Source: CAYJAD01 sp964370675 (GTDB lineage Bacteria > Desulfobacterota > Desulfovibrionia > Desulfovibrionales > Desulfovibrionaceae). From it: 64,000 bases of DNA. The notes under the pieces were generated by a model. It was not told where the DNA came from and searched no databases. It worked only from the letters and a program-made list of their open reading frames with translations. This document shows, one piece after another, positions 36,713 to 45,824 of the stretch. The translations under genes and the position numbers were made by a program. The stretch lies in the NCBI GenBank assembly GCA_964370675.1, contig CAYJKC010000001.1:1-64000 (forward strand), in the 5' to 3' direction. Within the stretch, counting starts at the first letter, position 1; the number at the start of each line of letters is the position of its first letter.

Positions 36713-38050
36713 ATGCAAGAGCTTTTTTCACCCCTAAAGCCTCATATAGTTAAGGCTTTACAGGAATTACCAAAGGCACTTGAAGTGGCAATGCCACTAC
36801 AAGCAAAACATCGACGCGCCCTGCCTCTAGGCATTGAAGAACTATCTGAACGTTTAACCATTGAACGCGGGCTGATTAAACAGTCATATTGGAGCGCACC
36901 ACGGCTAACAGCAGCTTATTTATGGTATTTTTTGCCATGGAATATATTGCGCCTAAGTCGTCTTTTAAGCAGTCTTGAGATGGATGCTCCTTTGCCCATG
37001 CCTACTAAACTAGGCAAAACACCAAAAGCAAGAATTTTTGCAGATCTTGGCAGTGGCCCACTATCACTACCCATAGCACTTTGGCTTGCAAAGCCTGAGT
37101 GGCGCGAACATGAACTAAAAATACTTTGCATAGACACAGCTGTACAACCTTTAGAGCTTGGGCAAAAACTTTTTATGCAACTTGCCGGTAATAAAAGCCC
37201 TTGGCGCATTATGCCCATACGCGCAAAACTTGAAACAGCCCACCTCGAAATACAAAAAGCTGATGGTATACCTTGGCTTATTTCCGCTGCCAATGTGCAT
37301 AATGAAATAAAGCTTCGACAAGGACAAGAAGATCGCGCTTATAGTATTTTAGAAAATTTACGCCCCTTGCTTAAAAACAAGGATTCAAATTTACTTTTAG
37401 TAGAACCTGGCACACGCCTTGGCGGCAAAACCATTGTGAATATGCGTGAAGCTGCCCTTGAATGTGGGCTAAGACCTTTAAGCCCTTGTCCTCACTTTTT
37501 AGATTGTCCGCTAGAAGATAGCCGCACTTGGTGTCATTTCACCTTTGACACTAAGGGTAGCCCTGCTTGGTTAAATCAACTCTCAACCCAAGCTAAATTG
37601 CGTAAATCTGCTTTAAGTTTATCTTTTATGCTACTAAAATATGCGAATATAGATGAAGATTTGCCACAAGCATCTCACACAGCACTTAAATCGCTAATGG
37701 GTAGAATTGTTTCTGCACCATTTAACGTACCGCAAATAGTGGGTGATGCGCGCTATGCATGCACCAAGGATGGGCTTGGACTTGTGGCCAATGCAGGAAG
37801 TTTGCCCTCCGGTGCGTTAATTGAACTTAAAACACCTAATCCTAAACGTATAGACCAAAAATCAGGTGCAATTATTTTTGAGCATAATGAAAAAGTTGCT
37901 CCAGCAAAAGAACTTGAAATTATCCAAACAAAGCCTAGTCAAGTCAAAGCAAAACCCATGACACAAGATAAGGTTGACCGTAAACATGAAAAATCAAAGA
38001 AAAAAGCTAAACCTTCAAAAAAATTAGTTAAGAAATTTTGGGAACAATAA
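36713..38050 (+). CDS. Rsm22-family ribosomal small-subunit methyltransferase-like protein
   Basis: 445 aa. An SAM-dependent methyltransferase core has IFADLGSGPLSLPIALWLA (~105-123, motif I). The distinct Cys-rich segment CPHFLDCPLEDSRTWCHF is the Rsm22 hallmark and may hold a metal cluster. The C-terminus has a Lys/Pro-rich tail. In mitochondria, Rsm22 acts in small-subunit ribosome assembly; the bacterial role is less clear. It lies between RACo and an OppD-type ATPase in one tightly packed operon. Confidence 0.85.
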   Translation: MQELFSPLKPHIVKALQELPKALEVAMPLQAKHRRALPLGIEELSERLTIERGLIKQSYWSAPRLTAAYLWYFLPWNILRLSRLLSSLEMDAPLPMPTKLGKTPKARIFADLGSGPLSLPIALWLAKPEWREHELKILCIDTAVQPLELGQKLFMQLAGNKSPWRIMPIRAKLETAHLEIQKADGIPWLISAANVHNEIKLRQGQEDRAYSILENLRPLLKNKDSNLLLVEPGTRLGGKTIVNMREAALECGLRPLSPCPHFLDCPLEDSRTWCHFTFDTKGSPAWLNQLSTQAKLRKSALSLSFMLLKYANIDEDLPQASHTALKSLMGRIVSAPFNVPQIVGDARYACTKDGLGLVANAGSLPSGALIELKTPNPKRIDQKSGAIIFEHNEKVAPAKELEIIQTKPSQVKAKPMTQDKVDRKHEKSKKKAKPSKKLVKKFWEQ

Positions 38051-38051
38051 T

Positions 38052-39014
38052 ATGCTTGAACAGTTACTCCAAGTACAAAATCTTCATGTTACATTTCATA
38101 CGGATCAAGGCAACTTTATTACCGTAACGGATATTAATTTTTCCATTGCCTCAGGTGAAATTTTTTGTCTTGTGGGTGAGTCTGGTTGTGGAAAGAGTTT
38201 AACTGCTAAAGCTATATTAAACCTAACCCCTGAAAATAGCAGTGTTAGCGGCAAGATATATTTAAATGGGCAAGATGTACTTAATAATGCCAATAGCATA
38301 CGTGGCAAGCAAATTTCCATGATTTTTCAAGAGCCCATGACGGCTTTAAATCCAGTTTTGCGCATTGGGGATCAATGCACAGAACATATGATTTTACATG
38401 ATAAAATTTCCAAGACCCAAGCCATAGAGCGTTGTATAGCATTATTTGAGCAAGTAGGTATTTCGGCTGCGGCTACTCGCTTGCAAGATTATCCACATCA
38501 ACTAAGTGGGGGCATGCGCCAAAGAGTAATGATTGCCATGGCCTTGGCATGTGAGCCTAAATTATTGCTTGCTGACGAACCCACCACCGCCCTTGACGTT
38601 ACCATACAATGGCAAATTTTAACTCTTATGCAAAAAATCAGTCAGGAGCGCGGCATGGGCATATTGCTTATTACTCATGACTTAGGAGTGGTAGCGCAAA
38701 TGGCCCATGGGGTAGGCGTAATGTATGCAGGGCAAATGGTTGAGCATGGCCTTGTTAAAGACGTGCTAAAAAGCCCACAACATCCATATACTCAAGGCTT
38801 GCTAAAAGCTATCCCAAGCAAATATCATATGGATCTTAAACGCTTACCCACAATAGAAGGTAAGGTCCCCCTACCCAATGAATTACCACTTGGTTGTCGT
38901 TTTCACCCTCGCTGCCCGCATGCAATGCCCAAATGCCAAAACATGGAACCAGAGCTTATGAGCATGACCGAAAATAGTGCGCATAAAGCGCGCTGCTGGC
39001 TAGTTAACAGTTAA
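38052..39014 (+). CDS. Oligopeptide-type ABC transporter ATP-binding protein (OppD/DppD-like)
   Basis: 320 aa. Walker A GESGCGKS, signature LSGGMRQR, Walker B LLADEPTTALD, H-loop ITHD, and the OppD/DppD C-terminal extension with the Cys pattern LGCRFHPRCPHAMPKC, which can bind an Fe-S cluster. No permease, binding protein or OppF partner is here, so it is an orphan in the window. It starts one base after the Rsm22 stop. Confidence 0.88.
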   Translation: MLEQLLQVQNLHVTFHTDQGNFITVTDINFSIASGEIFCLVGESGCGKSLTAKAILNLTPENSSVSGKIYLNGQDVLNNANSIRGKQISMIFQEPMTALNPVLRIGDQCTEHMILHDKISKTQAIERCIALFEQVGISAAATRLQDYPHQLSGGMRQRVMIAMALACEPKLLLADEPTTALDVTIQWQILTLMQKISQERGMGILLITHDLGVVAQMAHGVGVMYAGQMVEHGLVKDVLKSPQHPYTQGLLKAIPSKYHMDLKRLPTIEGKVPLPNELPLGCRFHPRCPHAMPKCQNMEPELMSMTENSAHKARCWLVNS

Positions 39015-39021
39015 TAGTAAA

Positions 39022-39492
39022 CTAGCTGGCAAGAGTGACCGTTAAGAAAATACAAATAAGCCACACCGCCACACGCCCAAACCATAATAATGGACTTTGC
39101 CCTTGAGCCATGCGCCGCACGCTTATTGCAAAACTAATAGCACTAGCAATGGCATAAAAGACTAAGAATCCAATGCTTGCTAAAATGCCAAATTGAACAC
39201 CTAAGCTCAGAGCTATACCAAGGGTAATGAAACTTGGAAGGCATGAGCCATTGCTTCTTGAATTTAGCCCACCATATTGCTGAAAAGTCCACATCTTAAA
39301 CCCAGAGTTATTTTGTTCGCTGGACCATTGACCATGACTTTGATTATGGTGTGCATTATGTGGACGCACCACCTCAGGCTCAATAATAATTTGTTCTTTA
39401 TCAGCTGACATTTTTTCTAAATCAGCTGGACAAGATGCACAACGCGGCTTTGATGAATGACTTTCACGACCGCAATGGGAGCAAGTATTCAT
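39022..39492 (-). CDS. Zinc-ribbon membrane protein of unknown function
   Basis: 156 aa. N-terminal zinc ribbon (CSHCGRESHSSKPRCASC, Cys pairs at 4-7 and 18-21), a ~60-residue hydrophilic stretch, then hydrophobic helices (FITLGIALSLGVQFGILASIGFLVFYAIASAISFAI and LLWFGRVAVWLICIFLTVTL). No family is recognised. It follows recJ by 8 bases and is the last gene of the leftward yicC-to-recJ string, so it may be co-transcribed. Its stop lies close to the stop of the convergent OppD gene. Confidence 0.72.
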   Translation of the reverse strand: MNTCSHCGRESHSSKPRCASCPADLEKMSADKEQIIIEPEVVRPHNAHHNQSHGQWSSEQNNSGFKMWTFQQYGGLNSRSNGSCLPSFITLGIALSLGVQFGILASIGFLVFYAIASAISFAISVRRMAQGQSPLLWFGRVAVWLICIFLTVTLAS

Positions 39493-39500
39493 ATGTACCT

Positions 39501-41243
39501 CTAAATTTTTTGTTCAGGTAATATTTGCATATCCTTAATATGCAACTCTATGGAAGTTACATTGTTAAACGTATTAAACACTGGAGTATAAGCCAATTTA
39601 ACATATTTATTACACAACCCTACATTATATTCATCGGCTTTTCGCCAAGCTTTGGCACTAAGGCTTATACCTGTACTTTCGTCTAATACCTCTAAAACCA
39701 CATGTTTTTTTTGTATACCAAAATTACGAACCCTTTTTACCAAAAGTGGAGGTGATGCAAAAACTGGCTGAGCATTACCCATGCCAAAGGGTTGCAACAG
39801 CTCAAGTTCTTTCAAAAAAATAGCATTACTTGCTGCAGCAAAATCTAAGCTCGTATCAATGGTAATGGTTGGATTTGGCATGGTATCGCCAAGGCTTTCG
39901 CGCACAACTGCATCAAAGCGTTTTTTAAGCTCAGTCAAATTTTCTGGAGCAATGCTCAAGCCTGCTGCAAGCTTATGTCCACCATATGCCAAGAAAATAT
40001 CAGATATTTTAGTAAGCCCTTCATGCAAGTGAAAAGCTGATATAGAGCGTCCAGAACCCTTAATACCCTTAGTGCCATCACAAAGTANNNNNNNNNNATA
40101 AAATTCATCTACAATACGTGAAGCCACAATACCAATTATACCAGCATGCCAATGGGCAGCATATAAAACTAAACCAGCTTGATTAGCTTGCTCCTTGGCT
40201 TGCAAGCGCGCTTCTTCGTGTACGGTCTCTTCCTTTTTACGCCGTTCGGCATTAAGCTCATCAAGCTTCTTAGCATGAATCATAGCTGTGCCTAAATCCT
40301 TGGTCAATAATAATTCAAGCGCAAGTTTAGCAGATCCCATACGTCCAGCTGCATTAATACGTGGAGCTAATGTAAAAACCACTTGTCCTACATTAATTTT
40401 AGCTGCCGCATCATAATTACAAACTTGTTTTAATGCCGCAATACCAGGACGTTTTGCATCGGCTATGGTTAACAGACCATTTTTTACTAAAATACGATTT
40501 TGCCCTTGCAATAAAACCACATCGGCCAATGTACCCAGTGCAACTAAATCTAGCACTTGGCGCATATCGTATTTTATCTGTGTAATATCTTGTAATTGTT
40601 TATTAACTTCACACATCAAAAAAAAGGCAACACCAACACCAGCTAAGTATGAACAAGGGCTTTCACCAAGCAAAGGATTACAAATACCATCGGCATTAGG
40701 TAAAATATTGGGAGGAAGGTGATGATCAGAAATAATAACTTTAAGACCTATTTTTTGAGCATAAGCGATGCTTTCCACATCAGAAATACCACAATCAACC
40801 GTCAAAATAGCCTGAACGCCTTGTGCTGCAAGCATATCAATACTTTGTGCATTAAGACCATAACCTTCAACACCACGCTCTGGAATATGAGTTGTAACAT
40901 CAAAGCCATGGGCATCTAAAACATCCTTAACAAGGCAAGTGGATGTTATGCCATCTGCATCATAGTCACCCCAAATTACAATTTTCTTGCCAGCAACAAG
41001 CAAATCAACCAAAAGCTTAGCACAATGGCTAACACCTGGCCAAAGCTCTGGCAAGGATAACAAGCGTAAATTGGGCGATAGAAAGTCTTGCAAATCTTTG
41101 GTCTGAACTAGACCACGTAAATTGAGAATTTTCAAAAGTAGCGGAGATATACCTAATGCATCAGCTATACCTTGCAAGTCTGCATCTTGACTTACTTCAT
41201 ACTTTGACTCATCTCTAAAAACCCAATTTTTCACAAAATTCAC
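39501..41243 (-). CDS. recJ: Single-stranded-DNA exonuclease RecJ (contains an assembly gap)
   Basis: 5'-3' single-strand exonuclease for repair and recombination. DHH core motifs are VIWGDYDADGITS (motif I), ILTVDCGISD, IISDHHLP (DHH-like), and LVALGTLADVV. The DHHA1 domain is KGSGRSISAFHLHEGL and GGHKLAAG. A GTG at 41243 is the only plausible start near the N-terminus. Ten N (40088-40097) replace a few residues between VDEFY and LCDGTKG; the family has about five (RPTIL-type) there, so little sequence is missing. Length ~580 aa fits RecJ. Confidence 0.93.
   Translation of the reverse strand: MNFVKNWVFRDESKYEVSQDADLQGIADALGISPLLLKILNLRGLVQTKDLQDFLSPNLRLLSLPELWPGVSHCAKLLVDLLVAGKKIVIWGDYDADGITSTCLVKDVLDAHGFDVTTHIPERGVEGYGLNAQSIDMLAAQGVQAILTVDCGISDVESIAYAQKIGLKVIISDHHLPPNILPNADGICNPLLGESPCSYLAGVGVAFFLMCEVNKQLQDITQIKYDMRQVLDLVALGTLADVVLLQGQNRILVKNGLLTIADAKRPGIAALKQVCNYDAAAKINVGQVVFTLAPRINAAGRMGSAKLALELLLTKDLGTAMIHAKKLDELNAERRKKEETVHEEARLQAKEQANQAGLVLYAAHWHAGIIGIVASRIVDEFYXXXXLCDGTKGIKGSGRSISAFHLHEGLTKISDIFLAYGGHKLAAGLSIAPENLTELKKRFDAVVRESLGDTMPNPTITIDTSLDFAAASNAIFLKELELLQPFGMGNAQPVFASPPLLVKRVRNFGIQKKHVVLEVLDESTGISLSAKAWRKADEYNVGLCNKYVKLAYTPVFNTFNNVTSIELHIKDMQILPEQKI
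40088..40097. other. Assembly gap (10 N) inside recJ
   Basis: Ten N inside the recJ reading frame. The true gap length may differ from ten. Confidence 0.99.
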
Positions 41244-41266
41244 TTTCTAATTGTATAAATGTTGTT

Positions 41267-42103
41267 CTAGCTTTCTTGTGTATCAGTTGTACTTGGCTCT
41301 GCTACCGGAGCAGGTTTACCTTGTTCCAAAGCTTTTTGAGCTAAACTTGTATATTGTTGAGGCACTAGATTTTTTGCCAAAAGCCACTCTAAGAATTTGC
41401 GCCCGCTTTCATGAGTAGGCGCAAGCTCCAAGGCTTTCAACAAGTTTTCTGTGCATTTAGCAAAATCTTTTTTATCAAGTAAGGTACGTGCAAGATTTAT
41501 ATAAATGCCTTCATCATTACTAGTTAGAGTAAGAGCTCGCTCGTAATATTCAACCGCTTGATCAAACATCTTGGTTTTGCGTAAGTTAATACCAAACTCA
41601 TTAAATAAATGCTTATGCTCCTCAGCATATGCTCCCTCTAAATTCAAAAGCCTCTCAAAAATATCTTGAGCTTTATCTCCTTCACCTCGTTGCATATAGG
41701 TAAGTCCTATACCAAAATTGGCGCGTACATTTTCTTCATCTATTTGTAATGCAGCACTATATTCATGCTCTGCAGCAAAATTTTCTCCCTTGGAGCGGTG
41801 ATTATCACCCGAATCAATATTTTTTTGCATTTCCATCATTTTTGGAAACACAGAACTCATATAAAATTCTGGTTCAGGAGCAAATTTTTCTATCAATTCA
41901 TCCATGCTAATGGTCTTTTTAGGACCAGAAGGCACAAAATTACTATTTAGTGGCTGGCATTCTAATTTACCATCAGCCAAGCTTTCCACAAACCAAAAAT
42001 TCTTTTGCACTGTACGCCTAGTGGTGGTTCCGGTACCAATTTTGCGTATTTCTTGAGTAGAAAATACACCTTTCACATTTTCAATGTTTGCATTACCTGT
42101 CAT
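41267..42103 (-). CDS. Tetratricopeptide-repeat protein
   Basis: 278 aa, cytoplasmic. The N-terminal ~90 residues are unrecognised (QEIRKIGTGTTTRRTVQKNFWFVESL). Then about 4-5 TPR units (~100-255) with the usual A/G-Y-A spacing, e.g. YSAALQIDEENVRANFGIGL and AVEYYERALTLTSNDEGIYI. It ends in a short Pro/Thr tail. It lies between recJ and pyrF; its function is unknown. Ribosome binding site is weak. Confidence 0.78.
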   Translation of the reverse strand: MTGNANIENVKGVFSTQEIRKIGTGTTTRRTVQKNFWFVESLADGKLECQPLNSNFVPSGPKKTISMDELIEKFAPEPEFYMSSVFPKMMEMQKNIDSGDNHRSKGENFAAEHEYSAALQIDEENVRANFGIGLTYMQRGEGDKAQDIFERLLNLEGAYAEEHKHLFNEFGINLRKTKMFDQAVEYYERALTLTSNDEGIYINLARTLLDKKDFAKCTENLLKALELAPTHESGRKFLEWLLAKNLVPQQYTSLAQKALEQGKPAPVAEPSTTDTQES

Positions 42104-42131
42104 ACTTTTGCCTTATAACATATTAATTTTT

Positions 42132-42830
42132 TTAACAAATAATATTTTCCATTTGACCTAGGATAAGTTTGGCAGCCTCCACAGGGTTTTCAGCTTGTGT
42201 TATAGGTCTACCAACCACTAAAAAATCTGAACCAGACAGCACAGCATCTTGCGGTGTTACTAGGCGACGTTGATCATCACTAGCACTACCAGAAGGACGA
42301 ATACCCGGAGTTAGGCAAAGAAAATCTTTGCCACAATGAGCCTTTATGCCAGCAACTTCATGCCCAGAAGACACAACACCATCAAGCCCCCAGCTATGTG
42401 CCTTATGTGCTAAATCACCAGCAAGCTCACTTACATTACCATTAAAAAAAGGCAAATCACCATTATCCATGCTAGTTAAAACACTTACTCCAAAAATAAG
42501 TGGGCGATGTTTAGTGCTTAAACTTGCTTCCATGGCTGCTGCTGCCATGCGCTCACCACCTTGGGTATGTATGGTGAGCATATCAGCACCCATATGTGCA
42601 GCAGAAAGTACTCCCCCAAAAACAGTATTGGGAATATCATACATTTTTAAATCAAGAAAAATTTTATATCCTAAACTCTTCAGCGTAGTTATTACTTCAG
42701 GTCCAGCAGATACAAAAAGTTCTAAGCCCACCTTAAACCATGTTACATGCCCTTTAAGAGCATTGGCAAGATCATAGGCAGATTGCACATGTTGTGTATC
42801 AAGGGCTACAATAAGTTCTGCCTTTGGCAT
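42132..42830 (-). CDS. pyrF: Orotidine-5'-phosphate decarboxylase
   Basis: Last step of UMP synthesis. 232 aa TIM barrel with the catalytic network in FLDLKMYDIPNTV (Lys and Asp pairs), LIVALDTQH at the start, and LTPGIRPSGSASDDQRR and VVGRPIT near the C-terminus for phosphate binding. Follows gmk by 2 bases and AGGATAAC precedes the ATG, so translation is probably coupled. Rest of the pathway is elsewhere. Confidence 0.95.
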   Translation of the reverse strand: MPKAELIVALDTQHVQSAYDLANALKGHVTWFKVGLELFVSAGPEVITTLKSLGYKIFLDLKMYDIPNTVFGGVLSAAHMGADMLTIHTQGGERMAAAAMEASLSTKHRPLIFGVSVLTSMDNGDLPFFNGNVSELAGDLAHKAHSWGLDGVVSSGHEVAGIKAHCGKDFLCLTPGIRPSGSASDDQRRLVTPQDAVLSGSDFLVVGRPITQAENPVEAAKLILGQMENIIC

Positions 42831-42832
42831 AG

Positions 42833-43453
42833 TTATCCTTTATTATTTAACATATTTTCCACAAACATAGGATAATATTTGGGCTGCAATGTGGTTGCAA
42901 TATATGCCGCGCGCAATTGATCATATGCCACATCAAGGTTATCATTAATAATCCAAGAGTCAAACCAATGTGCCTGATTAATTTCATAAACAGCATTATG
43001 CAAACGTTGCTTAATAACTTCCTCAGTATCAGTGCCACGATTATCAAGACGAACTCTTAATTCATGCATGGTTGGAGGTAAAACAAATACAAACAAACCA
43101 GCAGGTAAGTTCAGGCGTAATTGCGCAGCTCCTTGCACATCAACATCAAATAAAATATCTTGCCCGCTATCTAGCATAGCTAAAGTAGACTCAAGCGGAG
43201 TGCCATAATAACCACCATGCACCTTAGCCCATTCGGCAAAAAAACCGTTATCACGCTTAGACTTAAAGTCCTGCACGCTGGTAAAATGATAATCTACACC
43301 ATTAACCTCACCTTCACGAGGTTGTCTAGTTGTATAAGAGATTGAATATCCAAAGTGTGGAAATTCTTCAATAAACCTCTTAACCAGTGTAGTTTTTCCT
43401 GTGCCGGATGGCGCACAAATTGCTAAAACAATACCCTTACGCGTTGCTGCCAT
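42833..43453 (-). CDS. gmk: Guanylate kinase
   Basis: Converts GMP to GDP with ATP. 206 aa. P-loop SGTGKTTLV (~16-24), GMP-binding SISYTTRQPREGEVNGVDYHF, DVDVQGAAQLR as the Walker B-like acidic site, and the closing LDNRGTDTEEVIKQRL. It lies after remA in the common yicC-remA-gmk order. AGG precedes the ATG. Confidence 0.95.
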   Translation of the reverse strand: MAATRKGIVLAICAPSGTGKTTLVKRFIEEFPHFGYSISYTTRQPREGEVNGVDYHFTSVQDFKSKRDNGFFAEWAKVHGGYYGTPLESTLAMLDSGQDILFDVDVQGAAQLRLNLPAGLFVFVLPPTMHELRVRLDNRGTDTEEVIKQRLHNAVYEINQAHWFDSWIINDNLDVAYDQLRAAYIATTLQPKYYPMFVENMLNNKG

Positions 43454-43472
43454 ACCTGTCCCCCATTAAACT

Positions 43473-43739
43473 TTAATCTTCAAGAGATAATTCAACTTCT
43501 TGTAAGAAGCGTTGACTAATTGTTTCTGGCTGTATAGCCGAAAGTATAATATGATTTGAATCCGTAATTACAATGGAGCGAGTTTTACGCCCATGAGTTG
43601 CATCAAGCAAACGACCTTGACTTTTGGCATCTTCGCGTAAGCGCTTCATGGGCGCAGAAGATGGGCTTAAAATTGACACAACTCGCGATGCAAGCACATA
43701 GTTATTAAAACCTAAGTTAATAAGTTGTTGTGATTGCAT
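43473..43739 (-). CDS. RemA-family (DUF370) regulatory protein
   Basis: 88 aa DUF370. Signature VLASRVVSILSPSSAPMKRLREDAKSQG and DATHGRKTRSIVITDSNHIILSAIQPET match the RemA/RemB family. RemA in B. subtilis is a DNA-binding activator of biofilm matrix genes; the fold forms ring-like assemblies. Placement between yicC and gmk is conserved in many bacteria. No regulation target can be read here. Confidence 0.88.
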   Translation of the reverse strand: MQSQQLINLGFNNYVLASRVVSILSPSSAPMKRLREDAKSQGRLLDATHGRKTRSIVITDSNHIILSAIQPETISQRFLQEVELSLED

Positions 43740-43746
43740 AATTTAC

Positions 43747-44628
43747 TCACTCTATATTTTGCACTTGTTCTCGACATTTTTCAAGCTCAGCCTTAAAATC
43801 AACCACCAAGCTTGAAAGTTGCACATCAGGAATCTTATTACCACAAGTATTAATTTCACGAAAGCATTCTTGCAGGGTAAAATCAAGTTTACGCCCTATA
43901 TCCTTACCCGTATGCAATAATTCATTTAAGCGCTGTAAATGTGTGCGCAGTCGAATAGACTCTTCAGTCACATCAACTTTATCAGCAAGTATTACAATTT
44001 CTTGCAAAAATCTTTGTTCATCCAATTCTATATCTTGGGCAGATAATATTTCACTTACACGCTCACGCACAGTATTAATACGTGTTGCTTTAATGTCAGG
44101 AACACGATCCTCAACAATGTGCATCCATTGTTCCATACGTAAAATGCGCGCATTCAAGTCATGTTGCAAAGCCTTGCCTTCTGTATATCTTGCTTCATTC
44201 CAATCTTCTAAGGCAACACTTAAACCTTCTTCTAAGCGAGTAACCAAATGCTCCTCAACTACATCACCATTATCACCCCAAAGAGATGAAATACTGAGTA
44301 ATGTATTATAATTCACATCAAAATTTTCTTGTCGATTATGCGCAAAATCTACCAAGGTATCAAGCATAGCATGGGCCTGACTTGCATCAAACATAACATT
44401 GCGCTGTGCATCTGCATTGTAATTTAATATAAGTGTAATATCTAAGCGTCCTCTTTGAGCATGGGCACGCACTAATTTCTCAAGCCGGGCTTGTGCACTA
44501 CGTACTGTAGGTGGCAAATGCCACCTTATATCCAAATGTCTACCATTAACGCTACGCACTTCCCATTGTTGGGTTACATGTGTATCTTCAACCAAACAAC
44601 GCCCAAAACCAGTCATGCTACGGACCAT
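43747..44628 (-). CDS. YicC-family endoribonuclease
   Basis: 293 aa. N-terminal YicC_N domain beginning MVRSMTGFGR, with WEVRSVNGRHLDIRWHLP; C-terminal DUF1732 domain with LDFTLQECFREINTCGNKI. E. coli YicC is an RNase that favours small RNAs and needs a metal. The frame runs open to 44682, but ATG 44628 starts the conserved MVRSMTGFGR and has AGG upstream. First gene of the leftward yicC-remA-gmk-pyrF-TPR-recJ-zinc-ribbon string. Confidence 0.92.
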   Translation of the reverse strand: MVRSMTGFGRCLVEDTHVTQQWEVRSVNGRHLDIRWHLPPTVRSAQARLEKLVRAHAQRGRLDITLILNYNADAQRNVMFDASQAHAMLDTLVDFAHNRQENFDVNYNTLLSISSLWGDNGDVVEEHLVTRLEEGLSVALEDWNEARYTEGKALQHDLNARILRMEQWMHIVEDRVPDIKATRINTVRERVSEILSAQDIELDEQRFLQEIVILADKVDVTEESIRLRTHLQRLNELLHTGKDIGRKLDFTLQECFREINTCGNKIPDVQLSSLVVDFKAELEKCREQVQNIE

Positions 44629-44733
44629 AATAACCTGCCATATCTCATAAAACACTAAATTAAAGATTAACACCAAAACCAAATGGCGTTTTCATTAATT
44701 TAGTGTAAGCAGAGGTCAATTGCAAGAAATCAT

Positions 44734-44762
44734 TTAATAAAAATCTCACGGATTTTTATTAA
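44734..44762 (-). terminator. Hairpin terminator after fmdB
   Basis: TTAATAAAAATC (44734-44745) pairs perfectly with GATTTTTATTAA (44751-44762) around TCACG, right after the stop of the leftward FmdB gene. The stem is AT-rich and long. Confidence 0.6.
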
Positions 44763-44767
44763 GTAGC

Positions 44768-45007
44768 TCAAGAAAATCCACTTCCGCAAGCGCCTCCTCC
44801 ACAGTTGGCTTTTGCCATTTTATTAGCTATGGGATGAACTGGTCCAACTTTATATGGAAAAGCACCAGTTTTTAAGGGGCTTGGAGCAGAAATTGCTTTA
44901 GTAACATTTTTTTCCCCACAAGTGGGGCATGGGGGAGTATCTTCAGTAGAGCAAATTTCTTCAAAGTTTTTTGCACATTTTTCGCAGTAGAATTCATATA
45001 GTGGCAT
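44768..45007 (-). CDS. FmdB-family zinc-ribbon regulatory protein
   Basis: 79 aa. The zinc ribbon MPLYEFYCEKCAKNFEE uses Cys8, Cys11, Cys27 and Cys30. The C-terminus is CGGGACGSGF, a Cys/Gly-rich tail common in the family. FmdB-type proteins are suggested transcription or assembly factors. The frame is open to 45073, but ATG 45007 has AAAGGA upstream and begins the conserved MPLYEF. Faces away from the DJ-1 gene. Confidence 0.88.
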   Translation of the reverse strand: MPLYEFYCEKCAKNFEEICSTEDTPPCPTCGEKNVTKAISAPSPLKTGAFPYKVGPVHPIANKMAKANCGGGACGSGFS

Positions 45008-45115
45008 AATTATTTCCTTTAAAAAAGTCTTGTGTTGTTGTACACAATATATATATGCTCTAGCCATTGGCAAGTATAATTTTTCAAAAAAAAATTTAAA
45101 AAACAGGACAAAAAA

Positions 45116-45700
45116 ATGAGCAAGAAAATTTTATTATTAGCTGGTGATTTTGTTGAAGATTATGAAGTAATGGTTCCATTTCAAATGTTGCTTATGCTTG
45201 GTTATGAAGTTCACGCTGTCTGCCCAGAAAAAAAAGCCGGTGATACAGTAAAAACTTCCATACATGATTTTGAAGGTCAACAAACATATAGCGAAAAAGT
45301 GGGGCATAATTTTACCCTTACTTATGACTTTGATAAAGTTAATACAGCAGATTATGTGGGGCTTGTTATACCTGGTGGGCGCGCTCCAGAATATTTGCGC
45401 CTAACCCCACGTGTGCTTGAAATTGTTCAAGAATTTAACACTGCAAACAAACCTATTGCTGCCATTTGCCATGGTTCACAAATTCTAGCCCCTGCCGGTG
45501 TGTTAAAAGGCAAAAAAAGCACAGCATATATTGCTGTTAAACCAGAAGTAGAAATGTGTGGCGGCACGTGGGTTGATATTAATGCCACCTTTACCAATGC
45601 AGTTGTGGATGGTAATTTAGTTACTGCACCAGCATGGCCTGCACACCCAGCGTGGATTGCAGAATTTGTAAAACTACTTGGCGCAAAAATTAGCATATAA
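45116..45700 (+). CDS. DJ-1/PfpI family protein
   Basis: 194 aa class I glutamine amidotransferase-like protein. Conserved Cys118 in AAICHGSQIL sits at the nucleophile elbow; LVIPGGRAPEYLR is the second family motif and the acidic partner lies in LLAGDFVEDYEV. Family members are proteases, deglycases or redox chaperones. AGGA lies upstream of the ATG. Divergent from fmdB. Confidence 0.88.
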   Translation: MSKKILLLAGDFVEDYEVMVPFQMLLMLGYEVHAVCPEKKAGDTVKTSIHDFEGQQTYSEKVGHNFTLTYDFDKVNTADYVGLVIPGGRAPEYLRLTPRVLEIVQEFNTANKPIAAICHGSQILAPAGVLKGKKSTAYIAVKPEVEMCGGTWVDINATFTNAVVDGNLVTAPAWPAHPAWIAEFVKLLGAKISI

Positions 45701-45824
45701 CAAATTATGTTAGCATATAATACACAAAAGTTCTTATTTTTGGGTATTATAATCAATTTTGTAGCTGAAGTATTTTATAAAAAATAAACAACTTATCACA
45801 TTTTCCCATATAAATGTGCTAAGT

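Noticed and set aside
39501..41243. recJ as a pseudogene
   Set aside because: The frame is continuous on both sides of the N run and all core motifs are present. The break is an assembly gap.
42346..42777. 143-codon frame opposite pyrF
   Set aside because: Shadow of the conserved pyrF gene, with no ribosome binding site or domain.
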